This document shows positions 36,070 to 46,169 of a stretch of DNA of 64,000 bases, piece by piece. Each line of letters begins with the position of its first letter. Position 1 is the first letter of the stretch. The translations under genes were made by a program, and so were the position numbers. The notes beneath the pieces are model-generated. The model saw nothing but the letters and a program-made list of their open reading frames with translations, searched no databases and was not told the DNA's origin. The stretch is from Panorpa germanica (lineage: Eukaryota > Arthropoda > Insecta > Mecoptera > Panorpidae), in contig OY783206.1 in assembly GCA_963678705.1 (NCBI GenBank), positions 11,605,807 through 11,669,806 on the forward strand, given 5' to 3'.

Positions 36070-36545
36070 CGTCCGTCGCACACTACAACCGTATTTCAGC
36101 GAATTTTGACCGGACGTATACGCACTACTATGCTTAACCTATCCGAATCCTGTAAACGTAATGAATCTCGCACATTGCAAGCGACAAAGCCGTCCGAACT
36201 CGGTCGTTACGTAGCTTTCATACTGGAACCATATTTAAGCGAATTTTAACCAAGCAAATACAAGCTACAACGCTAAATCTATCCGAACCTTGTAAATGCA
36301 ATCAACCGTCTCAGATTGGAAGGGAATGGAATAGTATCTTTCATAACAGTGGTGTATCGAAAAAAATTAAAGTAAAAGTTTGCTCTCATGACAAATTATG
36401 TTAGTGTAAAATAACTCCAATACAACTCCCTACAGTACACAAGCTTGACTAAGTGTACTGTCGTATCGGTACGTGGTATGTATGTATTGTGACACAACAC
36501 ATGCAAAGAACACAAGAGTCGGTTTGTTTTGAGAGTTCTAGCCGA
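36070..36545 (+). mobile_element. PIF/Harbinger-like MITE, family H1, 3'-truncated
   Basis: The left end CGTCCGTCGCACACTACAAC follows TAA (36067-36069). The interior matches the 27.5-kb copy, including the core (GTGGTGTATCGAAAAAAATT) and TACTGTCGTATCGGTACGTG. Homology stops near 36545 before the right terminus. Confidence 0.75.
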
Positions 36546-36549
36546 TAAA

Positions 36550-37660
36550 GGACACAATTTCCTACAATTTGTGTATTCAATATTTTGTTGTATGCCTGAT
36601 AGATATTAAGTTGCACTGCCGCAAAGTAGAGCACTTCACTGAAAATTAGTTATATTTCAAAATAGTGGATGACATTCAATAGACCAGCAGCGATACGCTT
36701 ACAATTTTCTGCATATTTCTTAAACTCACTATAGCACATAAACATATTATATATCATTTAAAAGGATTTTTAACGTTCTCCAACTTTACTTTGAATATAT
36801 ATTTTTTTAAATAAATAGTTTACGTATTTGTATAGCATACGTCATCTGAAACGTAATTTTTGGAGGTTATATCAACTTGACCATTTAAATTATTGTTTTT
36901 TTGTAAATAAAGTCAACGAGTTTTCTATAAGCTGAAATTTATTTAATTTAAATTCACAATAAAGCGACTATTGTTAATTTGCTTTCAACATTATTCGAGC
37001 ATAAAATATATTTAAATAAACATCAGTTTATTAATGAGCTAAACCGCTGTATTTACAAACTCGTACAACCATCAATTTACATTTTTAATTAGTAATATAT
37101 TCGGCCTGTCTAGTCAGCAGTCAGCCAGCCATATGGGTGTACTACGAAAACATGTATCGTACAAATACAAATCCAAAGAAACAAATGGTCTGAAAAAAAG
37201 GCAAAGGCAGACCAAACTGCGCTTGAAGACTTTGAAAAATGAGCTTAATGCTGACCAAAGGATAAATAATTAAATAAAAGGAAATAAAAATTCTTAACAA
37301 AAAAATTCATATTCTCCGTTGGCTATGAAAGTAATTAATGAGGAACCTACAAATAAATTTTTGTGAAGATTAAACAAACATAAAAAGAAATAAGATGCCT
37401 CTCTTGTATCTCGACACCGTGAATAGATGGGTGAGTCGACCATGAAATATATTCACTTTAAAGAATATCTTTCTGCTGCGTTTTTTTAATATGGTAATTA
37501 AATCTATAGGTCTGTGCGGACTATTTGTTCAGCAATATTACTTATGGTGTCTATTTTACAAAAAGACCATTGCAATGTTGAGTTAATTCCTTGTCAGTGC
37601 CTAACAAGGCTATTGTCGGGAACGTACCGATCAGAATAATGAATAACAACCGATTACTTA
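36550..37660. other. No gene recognised
   Basis: A+T-rich sequence with no repeat family or coding frame that I recognise. Confidence 0.35.
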
Positions 37661-37667
37661 TTATTAC

Positions 37668-37890
37668 CCTATCCGACTATACCTTCGAAGAACCGACTAA
37701 AGCACTGTCGGATGTGTTTTGCTAAGGCATTCCTTGCCAGGGCCTGAAGAGACACTTGTGGGATAGAGAACGCCGTGATCAGTATGATCACATGACTTTA
37801 TTGACCATATTTCCCGATCGGGTTAACCCTTCGAGGAACCGACTAGGGCCCTGTCTGGTGTCTCATGCTAATGGACCTGCTTTGTCAAGA
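37668..37890. repeat. Two diverged direct units, about 145 bp apart
   Basis: CCCTATCCGACTATACCTTC continues into GAAGAACCGACTAAAGCACT at 37668. About 145 bp later (37813) the related CCCGATCGGGTTAACCCTTC continues into GAGGAACCGACTAGGGCCCT. Both then share a (T)GTGTTTTGCTAA / GTGTCTCATGCTAA block. The stretch is G+C-rich for this window. Class unknown. The frame at 37756-37941 crosses the boundary and is not supported. Confidence 0.55.
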
Positions 37891-38117
37891 CTCGCATGTG
37901 TCTTAAGTAACATTTCTACTTTGGTGATAATTCGAATATGATCGTACTACATTCAGTTCCGAATATTTTTATTATGTATATTTATCGGTCAATCAGAAGT
38001 GAGTCTGACTATGATTCCCGGATTTACTGCCGAATTATCTTTCCATAGATTCCAGAAACGTTTTTTTAGCTGTACTTAGCAAAATTACTTGGCATTTGGA
38101 TTTCTTAAGACTTCTAA

Positions 38118-38747
38118 GTCAAGTTTTCTTTTATTTTTTAATAATAATTCATGGGCTTCCTAGGACCACGGTTCTTTTTTCGCACTTCTTAATTCATTTT
38201 AGTAATATTTTATATATTTACATTTCATTTATTACTTCACCTAAACTTTTAAACCCGCTATATTCCATATCCTGTCTATCACTAAGCACACTGGCCACCT
38301 CGGATATCTTAGTAGTTCCTGCATACTCGTTGGCAACACTACTTCATTTTTTATCAAAACTCTGTACAAATTATTTCTGCAGGCCTCCGTTTCTGTACAT
38401 TGGAAGATCAAATATTCTGGATCTGCTACCCTTTCTCCACAATTGCACATATTTTCTTCTACCAAGTGATTTCTTTTCAGATGTGCCAATGCCCCTGTAT
38501 GCTCTACTCTCAGTCTCGAGATAAGTGATAACACTCTTCTCGGACCTTGGGCTTTCCACCATCAACGACGTCCGCACACCGAAGACTGTAAACTGAAAAA
38601 ATTTCTTCCTTTCTCTGAATTGTTCCACATACCCTGCCACTTCTATTTCACTTCATTTTTGCTCTTTGCCAATAAGTCCACTTCATATTGAATTTCTCCA
38701 CTTGCTACTGTTCTAGCTGCTAGTTGTGCGGCATCGTTTGCATCTAA
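38118..38747 (-). pseudogene. LINE RNase H end and C-terminal domain, family L2
   Basis: From 38747 the minus strand reads LDANDAAQLAART, the end of a LINE RNase H domain (GNExAD.LA pattern), then KWQGMWNNSEKG, and in another frame (38534-38241) LISRLRVEHTGALAHLKRNH, MCNCGERVADPEYLIFQCTE. The latter is the RLR.GH...L.R......CxCG....PEHLIFxC block of jockey/R1-type LINEs. At least one frameshift separates the pieces. The 3' UTR includes GGGCTTCCTAGGACC (reverse sense), shared with 46.0 kb. It is a 5'-truncated dead copy. Confidence 0.8.
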
Positions 38748-38749
38748 TT

Positions 38750-40345
38750 AATTTGTTTACATGAATTTTGAACAAATGACGATTTACACTAGTTCAATTC
38801 ATGACGCCTGACGTCAGAGAAAATTAGTTACAAAATAAGGCTATGATTTCATCAGTGCATCTTTGCTGATAACCTAAAAATAATATCATAGATACTCGTA
38901 CACATTTATTAGACATATCATATCGTGAAGCATATGACAACAAACGAGCCCATTACAACTAAAATGACTATTTAACAATAATTTGTCTAGAACGTGTTTA
39001 GTAGCACTACTGTGAACATCCCCCCTCCCCTTCCCGTTGTTCGCGTACTACTCCTATGCGTCTGATTGCGAGAGCGGATATATTGCAATTAAGTTTAATA
39101 TTCCAGACGTACGTGGGTTATGACAGCTGTCTGGTTCGTCCCCCTTACCCGTTGGGCGTCTATGTTGGGCGTCGATGTTGGGCGTCGTATATTGGCCGCG
39201 TTATACGTGAGTTAACTGTGTTAGCGTTTTGTCAGTGGTATTGAAACTGTCAATTACATCATCCCTTTCATTTCTCTGTCAAACTGTGTACGAGGATGGT
39301 AAAACAGAGTGAGGAGAGGGGAGGGGGATGTGGATGAGGATGGGACGCTTTGCACTGGACACGATGCTGGCTGGCATAGTAAATTGTAATCACCAGAGAG
39401 TTACAAAAGAACAGCAGTACATGTCATTGTTACATTAATGAAATTAGTGTTATTGGAATTACAAAAATATATAAATAAATGGAAATGAGAAAAATGGAAC
39501 GAAATAATTAGTGAAAATATGGTGAACACGGAGGAGGAGTGTACAGTGTGTATTGAATTATGAGAGGTGATTGATTAGTATTAGTATTTCGTCGGATTGC
39601 GTCACATATGTCAAAACTGTGAGTCGTTGTATAGTGTCATCTTTCAAACAACGACTGTTGAAATGTTACATAAATTGATTGTGTACTTTTCTATCGGTAA
39701 CTGTTGAGTTTTTTGTAACGCTTGAATTAGCTGGTAGAACGCAAGCAAGTTGAAAATGAACCTTCATAAGATAGTAGGGTTGATACTGCAAGAAAATTTT
39801 CTGCCTGCGTGTATTCGAGTTGTTTCGCATTTGTATCGCATTTTCATCATTGTAGCATTGTCTCTCGGAAGATCGTTGTGTCAACACGTATGAACCATAT
39901 TATAAATACAGACCTATGAAATACATACAGTGGTATATTAATAAACAATAAAATAGAAATTTCTTCTCTTGATAAACTATGTTAATGCGACTACACCCCA
40001 CTGAAAAATCGCAAGTCGCAAGAAAATGGTTGCAGTGTGAGAAATACCTTAAGCGCAATAAACCGAGTTTTTGCATTGAAAAATAAATTCATAAGCATAA
40101 CAATAACTCTTTCTAACTTTTAAAAGCAGTAATAAAAATTTAAATAATGATGATCATAAAATCATGTAGTCTATGTTAGCGCTATTTTGCTTTTGAATAC
40201 TCTCAGTGCATCGCTGTGACTGCAATCCTGACTATGACATACTGCAAGGGAACAAGGTGCTTGTTTTCAGAATGATTATGCAGTAACTTGAACTAATGGA
40301 TACGCACTTTTCACGTGACTGATGGCAACTGCTGGACACGGAGAA
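38750..40345. other. No gene; short tandem repeats and an H1-like core
   Basis: At 39150-39190 GTTGGGCGTCTATGTTGGGC repeats as a 15-bp unit about three times. GGAGAGGGGAGGGGGATG near 39315 is a possible quadruplex. At 39927-40000 CAGTGGTATATTAATAAACA and TTGATAAACTATGTTAATGC resemble the H1 core, suggesting an old related element without recognisable ends. Confidence 0.45.
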
Positions 40346-40351
40346 CACTTA

Positions 40352-40910
40352 GGGCTACTGTCCACGACTGCTTTATTTGTAGGTTGCATGCAAGCTATAA
40401 ATGAAGTCAGACGTATTCTGCATCTCAGTTCTGTCCACGTAACGTCATACAAGCTGCATGCAAGCTGCAAATAGGGTCATTTCTCTAAAGTTGAGCATTG
40501 AGAAAACACGTTTATTCATTGGGAAAATGTCAAGTGATGAAAAAATGTGATTTTAGCATACGATTTTATTAGAAGACAACGAATCAGACGTAGAATGTAT
40601 CCATACATCGAAAAGAACATTAAATGCAGATTGTTTGTTGCTGCCAGAGAGTTATCAGAGTATTTCAATCAGTATACCGAATGACTATTGTTCAATAATA
40701 TGAACAAAATGACTATGAATGAAATAATATGAACTAAATGACGAGTCCGTCATTTTAAAAAAAAATTATGTCGTGCAGTACGCTTGAGTTACACAACGGT
40801 TGCTTGCCATTAAGTACGACGTTGCAGCTTCGTGGACAGAGCTTCCCTTGTTTAAATGCTGTAAATGACGAAATCGTGCGTGTAAAGTGACGCCACGTGG
40901 ACAGTAGCCT
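40352..40910 (+). mobile_element. TTA-flanked MITE (PIF/Harbinger-like), family M2
   Basis: The ends are inverted: GGGCTACTGTCCACGACTGC on the left and, read in reverse, AGGCTACTGTCCACGTGGCG on the right. TTA lies on both sides (40349-40351 and 40911-40913). Subterminal palindromic motifs occur (TTGCATGCAAGC at 40384 and CTGCATGCAAGC at 40452). It is 559 bp and non-coding. A 3-bp TTA duplication is typical of PIF/Harbinger. Frames on the minus strand within it are incidental. Confidence 0.75.
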
Positions 40911-41030
40911 TTAGGGTTTTGGCTACAACAGCCAAATGTGTTATAAGACCTTGAACACAACAGAATGGTTAAGAGACCTGACAATATACATATTCCATTG
41001 GAATTGATTATTAATAAATGATTGTTATAT

Positions 41031-41905
41031 TTTTTTATTTTTTTTTTTATATTTATTTACTTATTTGCCTTGACTTTCTTTCGTCATAGCCACCATCAAA
41101 CATTTTTTATACATCTTTTATAATTTATAATTCAATTTTACAAATTTCTAAATATTTCAATAATTCACTAATTAATTTTGAATCACTTAACAAAAATTTG
41201 GTATTAACAGGAAAAGTTTTAATCACATCTAATATATCACTATTCAATTTTGATCTTTCTAAACTATAATTTATGCATTCAAATATAATATAATCCAAAG
41301 TTCCTTCTTCACCACATTGACATCTATCGTCAGATTTATTATTAATTTTGTACAGGTGAGCTGGAGTTTTACAATGATTCCTTTTGATTCTGATTATAGT
41401 TGATATAATTTTGCGTTACTCATTTCTAAACCATCTCTTCTTACTTAAATTTGGATGTAACATATAATAATCTCTTCCTTTTAACTGACTTTTGTTAATG
41501 AAATCTGTGTTTCTCAAATTGAAGTTTAATTTTTTGATTATATTAAAAATTTCATATGAAGGTAATTTCACTTTCATCTCAATTTCTAAATTTATTGATT
41601 CTTTTGCCAGTTTTAAATTTTTATGATATTATTCTTATTTATTATTTTGAAATACATCTCCTTAATTTTGCATGTCAAAATATCATTATTTGATTTGTTA
41701 TCATTAGAATTTAAATTTTTTAAAACACTTAAAGAATCCGTTATTATTATAATTTTATTATTGTTGATATTTTTATTGATTTCCAATGCTTTTAATATTC
41801 ATAGCAAATCCTGCTTTATTTCTTTCTAAATCAATGGATGCATCTTTATATATTATTTTTGTAAAATTTGTATTAAATTGGTACAATATTTTAGAAAAAT
41901 GTTTA
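41031..41905 (-). pseudogene. LINE RNase H and C-terminal region with poly(A) tail
   Basis: On the minus strand, from about 41900 downward, the RNase H domain is readable: FTKIIYKDASIDLERNKAGF (first catalytic Asp in KDAS), IIIITDSLSVLKNLNS (catalytic Asp in TDS) and NLKLAKESINLEIEMKV (end of domain). Then come KGRDYYMLHPNLSKKRWF, RIKRNHCKTPAHLYKIN, SDDRCQCGEEGTLDYIIFEC and a final YLEICKIEL with a stop near 41150. Only one or two in-frame stops and one frameshift are evident. The minus strand ends in an A-rich tail (41031-41050 on the plus strand is T-rich). It is a jockey/I-like LINE, 5'-truncated. The plus-strand frame 41623-41829 is its antisense. Confidence 0.87.
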
Positions 41906-41909
41906 CAAT

Positions 41910-42775
41910 AATATTATATAATAATTGACATTTAATTGAGAGAATTCTAACATCTATTTTATGACGCTATTTTTTGCAGACATACTTATTTTTTTCTCAA
42001 GTTCTATCAATATTAATGCACATATTAATATTTATATTTCTATGATTGTTTCTCTCTATTTATTATCTACCACTTATATAACATAATTTATGGCGCCTTC
42101 ACTCCATAACTCCAGCAATACCAACACCAGGTTCCCATTAGTCACACATTTATAATTTCATATGTTTTCCAGGTATTTTCGTTCTCCATAACTTCTCTTT
42201 ATATCGGTACAGGCAGGCAACATCTAACAACCAGCATCCAGCATCCAGCATCTCCGTGCTCCGTCTCTTGAATTATTGCTTCACTGTTTGTTATTTATAC
42301 ATTCGCTAGTTTCTACGTATCCTTTCTGGTTTCGCGTTGTCGTTGTAGCACAGCGTACTTAGTAAATGGTACCTACGAGTACTTACTTATACTACTTGTA
42401 AAGGTAGACTTACTTCAGGCAGTTGTTTCGTCTATTTTATACCAACTTCAAGACGAGTTATATTTTAGCAGTCTACACGCATTGCGCAGTGTCTTAAGTG
42501 TCTGTAGTATTTACAAGTTCATAAAAAACATAAAGAAACACTATCTACTAGTAAAGAAATATATTATTAGTAAACAAACTAAAGCCGGTTAAACACTAAA
42601 GCTTTATAACTATAAATCATTTTATTTAATCAATTTATTATTAAAATTTAAATAAATACGAAAGATTTATTAGGTATGGTGTAATATTTTATTTAATTTG
42701 TCAAACACTCAACGGTATTTGTTGATTTTATCGTCAGTATTATATACTATTGATATCGAGGAAACAGTTAAACTT
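41910..42775. other. No gene recognised
   Basis: AACCAGCATCCAGCATCCAG is a short 8-bp tandem at about 42232-42255. One TACGAGTA at 42374-42381. Confidence 0.35.
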
Positions 42776-42779
42776 TAGT

Positions 42780-42998
42780 CCAGAAAAATAGACATGGGAA
42801 TAGACCAGTCCAGAAGGAAGACTAGAGAAAATGAAGGAAGAGGGTCAAGAGAAGGAGAAGCAAAAAGTACTTTTGGAAATAAAAAAGGTCTAGAATAGTT
42901 TAAATTTAATTGTAAGTTGAAGTATATGAAATGTATTAAGAATGTATATTGTAAAGCCGAAAGGCGAACAATTAATAATAATAATAATAATAATATAT
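42780..42998 (+). mobile_element. Retroposon 3' end with (AAT)n tail
   Basis: A purine-rich, lysine/arginine-coding stretch (GAAGGAAGAGGGTCAAGAGA) is followed by TATTGTAAAGCCGAAAGGCG, a small hairpin (GCCGAAAGGC), and then eight or so AAT units at 42973-42995. LINE copies ending in a simple repeat after such a 3' hairpin are known, so I call this a LINE or SINE 3' end. No domain is readable. Confidence 0.5.
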
Positions 42999-43105
42999 AC
43001 TTTTTTGTTTGTTATATACTACAATATTTTGATTATTCTGGGTGTAACGTTATATTTACGGCCCCGATATTAAGACTTGTTAAACGCTAGAACTGTTGAC
43101 AATAA

Positions 43106-43328
43106 GGTCTGTCTCAGTATGGGACCGTATTTAAGCGAATTTCTGCCGGACGTATACGGGCTACTACGCTTTACCTATCCGAACCATGTAAATGTAATGA
43201 GACCGCTCTGGAGCTCTCAGACTGCACGCTACAAAGCCGTCCGAATACGGGACTACGGCACTACCTCGCACAGTAGAAGCGTATAAAGGCGAATTTTATC
43301 CAAGCGTTACTACTACTACAACGATATA
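43106..43328 (+). mobile_element. PIF/Harbinger-like MITE, family H1, left third only
   Basis: GGTCTGTCTCAGTATGGGAC follows TAA (43103-43105). The sequence matches the first 220 bp of the 1.2-kb copy almost base for base, then breaks at ACTACTACAACGATATAC. The frame 43077-43286 is the same spurious frame as at 1246 and 56084. Confidence 0.85.
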
Positions 43329-43420
43329 CTATAAAAATATCCCTCTCGAAGTGGTCTACATCACAGAGAATATATCAATGTGCATTCCAGAGTTGTTTAT
43401 GTTAAGATATGACCGTCTTA

Positions 43421-43770
43421 GGCCGTCCGCACATGAGGCGACTGATTGAAGACCTTAGCCCCGAATCTGCCTGAACCGAATGAGAATGGAACGAGTAAGA
43501 GAAAACACACGGCACGAACTAAACTAAACTGGTTTTGAGTACGTTTTCAGCGAGTCTGTTTTTCGGTCACAGAGCATGGTTGGTTGCATGCTTTTCATGG
43601 TGACATCATGAATAAAGATGTGCACAAATACTATTCAAAAGTATTTAAATACATACATACATACAAATACGACACAATAAATCCCCTATTATGCTATTGT
43701 TAAAAATTATATAGAGTCACGAAACAAGGCTCGACTAGTTTGAAATCAGTCGACTCGTGTTCGGAGGGCC
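43421..43770 (+). mobile_element. TTA-flanked MITE (PIF/Harbinger-like), family M3
   Basis: The left end GGCCGTCCGCACATGAGGCG and the right end read in reverse, GGCCCTCCGAACACGAGTCG, are inverted repeats. TTA flanks both sides (43418-43420 and 43771-43773). The 350-bp interior is non-coding and includes a short ACAT microsatellite at 43651-43664. Confidence 0.78.
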
Positions 43771-43774
43771 TTAG

Positions 43775-46015
43775 AGTGTAGTATCACTAACATTATTTAA
43801 GCCCAAATATATTTCTAATACGATAACACTTTGCATTTTGTACGGGCAAGGAAACATATGGGACTGTGTTTATGCAAAATTGTTAAAGTTTGTTTCTGGT
43901 CAACCATTTACAATGTTGTAGCTATCTTTTTAGGAGAAAGACAACTTCTTTAAAGACAGTCTTTATTCCACTGTACGCATACGATATCTTGATGCGCGAG
44001 TTCAGGCGATATAGGTAATTATACAACTATAGAACTTGTTCTGAAGTATCACAATGTTGCAAGATATAACTCGATCGCTTTACACAGATGATACTCCTCA
44101 AATATAATCTTATGACATATTCTTTTATAAGTTGATAGAAGAAAATATATCTATGTAATATCATCTGGATGTTGTGTTTTTTTCGGAGAGCTGTATATAT
44201 TTTGAAAGATAGTAGATTTGTTGCCTAATATTTATATGTAAATGCAAACGCTTTCTTTTCTATAATTTTACAGCGATTTTAACACCTTGGGTCATATTTC
44301 ACGAGTTCTTTTATATCTTGTTGATCAGGTTTGTCGATCTAAATCTTCGTTGGATCATACATTATGGTATTCTATAATTGTCGACGCAGAAGTTAATCTT
44401 GAAACAATTTCTAATATTTATAAAAAAAAAAAAATTCTTGAAAAAATAAAACATTTCTTTTAAATTGCCAATTATTTCAAACATTGTGCAGTGTGGTTGC
44501 ATCTTGAGCACGTACAAATAATGGGGCCATAGATTAGTGCAGAGAATTTAGTATTCAATTGACGTAGGTGACTTGAAGGTTTCCAATAGTCGCTTGATTG
44601 TTAAGTTTCCAATAGAATTCAAACAACCGTCATTAATTATGTTTTTGCTATATAATAAATGCGAAATTAATTTTAAAAAACTTTCTTTATCATAATGTTT
44701 CTAATGTTACTCTTAATAGTATTAGATTCATTTCGCATCATTGTTTTTATTGATTTCAAGAATTCTGTTTCTCCTAGCTCGTAATTTTTCTATTCATTTT
44801 ATTAATTTTTTTCGCAGGTAGACGCTACCAACGCTACAGATGCTACCAAGCAGTAGTATGACGTATGGTAAGTCAAATTAAACATATTAGCATGCTTTAG
44901 AGGTTTTCGTTTTGTGACATATACTTGATTATATACATTTAGGTCGAATAAGGTATATATTAATTTGTATAAAACCGTAGTAGTCTATCAGAACCTCAAA
45001 TGTTGGGAGGGCCGGATTTCGAGGTGTGGAGGCCCTCAAAAGTCTTTCAAAAATTTATTGCTATTATTTATATTGTGAAGGCTCCGGGGCAGTAACAGGC
45101 TCATTATTGGAGGTATTAACAATTACAATAGATATATTTGTATGTTAAAAAAAAAATAAAAAATGAACCGATTAAACACTAAAATATGAATGTTGTCGTA
45201 CATTAATGTAATATTTAACTTAAATGAAACCTGAAATTTAATCTAAGAGAGTCTTATTTTTAATATTTTACAGTTATTCTAAAAACCTTAAATCTTTAAA
45301 AGAGAATTCTTATGATTATATTAATGTGTGATACAACAATTCACAAAACGTTGCATATTAGGTAAAACTGTTTACGTAAAAGGTAACTTTTGTTATTATA
45401 GATAAACCTTAAATACACAATGTTTATCGAAAATAGACTAAGGAGAAAGTACACAACCATAAAATCCAAATAAAATCTTTATGCATTAAAATTTTATAGA
45501 ATTTTATGTATTATGAAATGCATCTCTTGTATATCTTGCATAAGGTTCATGGAATTCAATTGTGGCACGCATATCTATCGTCCAGTTCATTAGTAAGACA
45601 TCTCAAACAAAGAGTTGTATGTAAAATTGCACCTTCTGTCTGATTTAATACTCGGATAACTCGGATACATGCAACGAAACAAAGCAGATAAACTTGTTGA
45701 ATACCGAATTCTTTTCATAGTTATCGGAATTGGAAGATATCTCAATAATGAACTGGATGATCAATAAATGAGGTTCATTTTCTAATAGTGTTAGCGTTCT
45801 ATCAATTAAAAGTCATTAGTTATATAAAAATCATTTATTAATAATTAATTATGGTGTCTTAAGTGATCTGTATGTGCCAAAGGTACCATGACGGCCTTGT
45901 GTCACCGAAGCATAAATCCTAAGTGTTCACCATGCCCAGCCGTTGTCCTGAGCCATGTGTAAGTGCGTATTGGTGCTCAAAGTTGCTGCAGCAGCATTTT
46001 GAGAAGAAGCACCTT
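43775..46015. other. No gene; a fragment shared with the hAT MITE
   Basis: At 45342-45395 CACAAAACGTTGCATATTAG and GTAAAACTGTTTACGTAAAA match the interior of the hAT-type MITE at 61.75 kb, so an old copy without clear ends lies around 45230-45420. Nothing coding is seen. Confidence 0.45.
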
Positions 46016-46019
46016 TATT

Positions 46020-46165
46020 CCCTTGCTTTTTCTTTGTTTCTAATATTTTGCATGGCTTCCTAGGACCCCAGTCCTTTAGTCATATAGACTTTTCCCCTTC
46101 CAATACAACTTAGATCCTCCAACCCGCCATATCCTGTCATGGCAAGACATATCGAACAGCTAGGA
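46020..46165 (-). mobile_element. LINE 3' end, family L2
   Basis: GCATGGCTTCCTAGGACCCC and, further on, CCCGCCATATCCTGTCATGG match the 3' region of the L2 copy at 38.15-38.29 kb in the same orientation. Only the last 150 bp is present. Confidence 0.65.
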
Positions 46166-46169
46166 AGAC

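Noticed and set aside
38096..38524. The longest plus-strand frame near 38 kb (142 codons)
   Set aside because: It is antisense to the LINE L2 RNase H/C-terminal region, whose minus-strand reading has family motifs.
41623..41829. Hydrophobic plus-strand frame that resembles a membrane peptide
   Set aside because: It is the antisense of the LINE RNase H segment with the TDS motif; I/L-rich content follows from A+T-rich codons.
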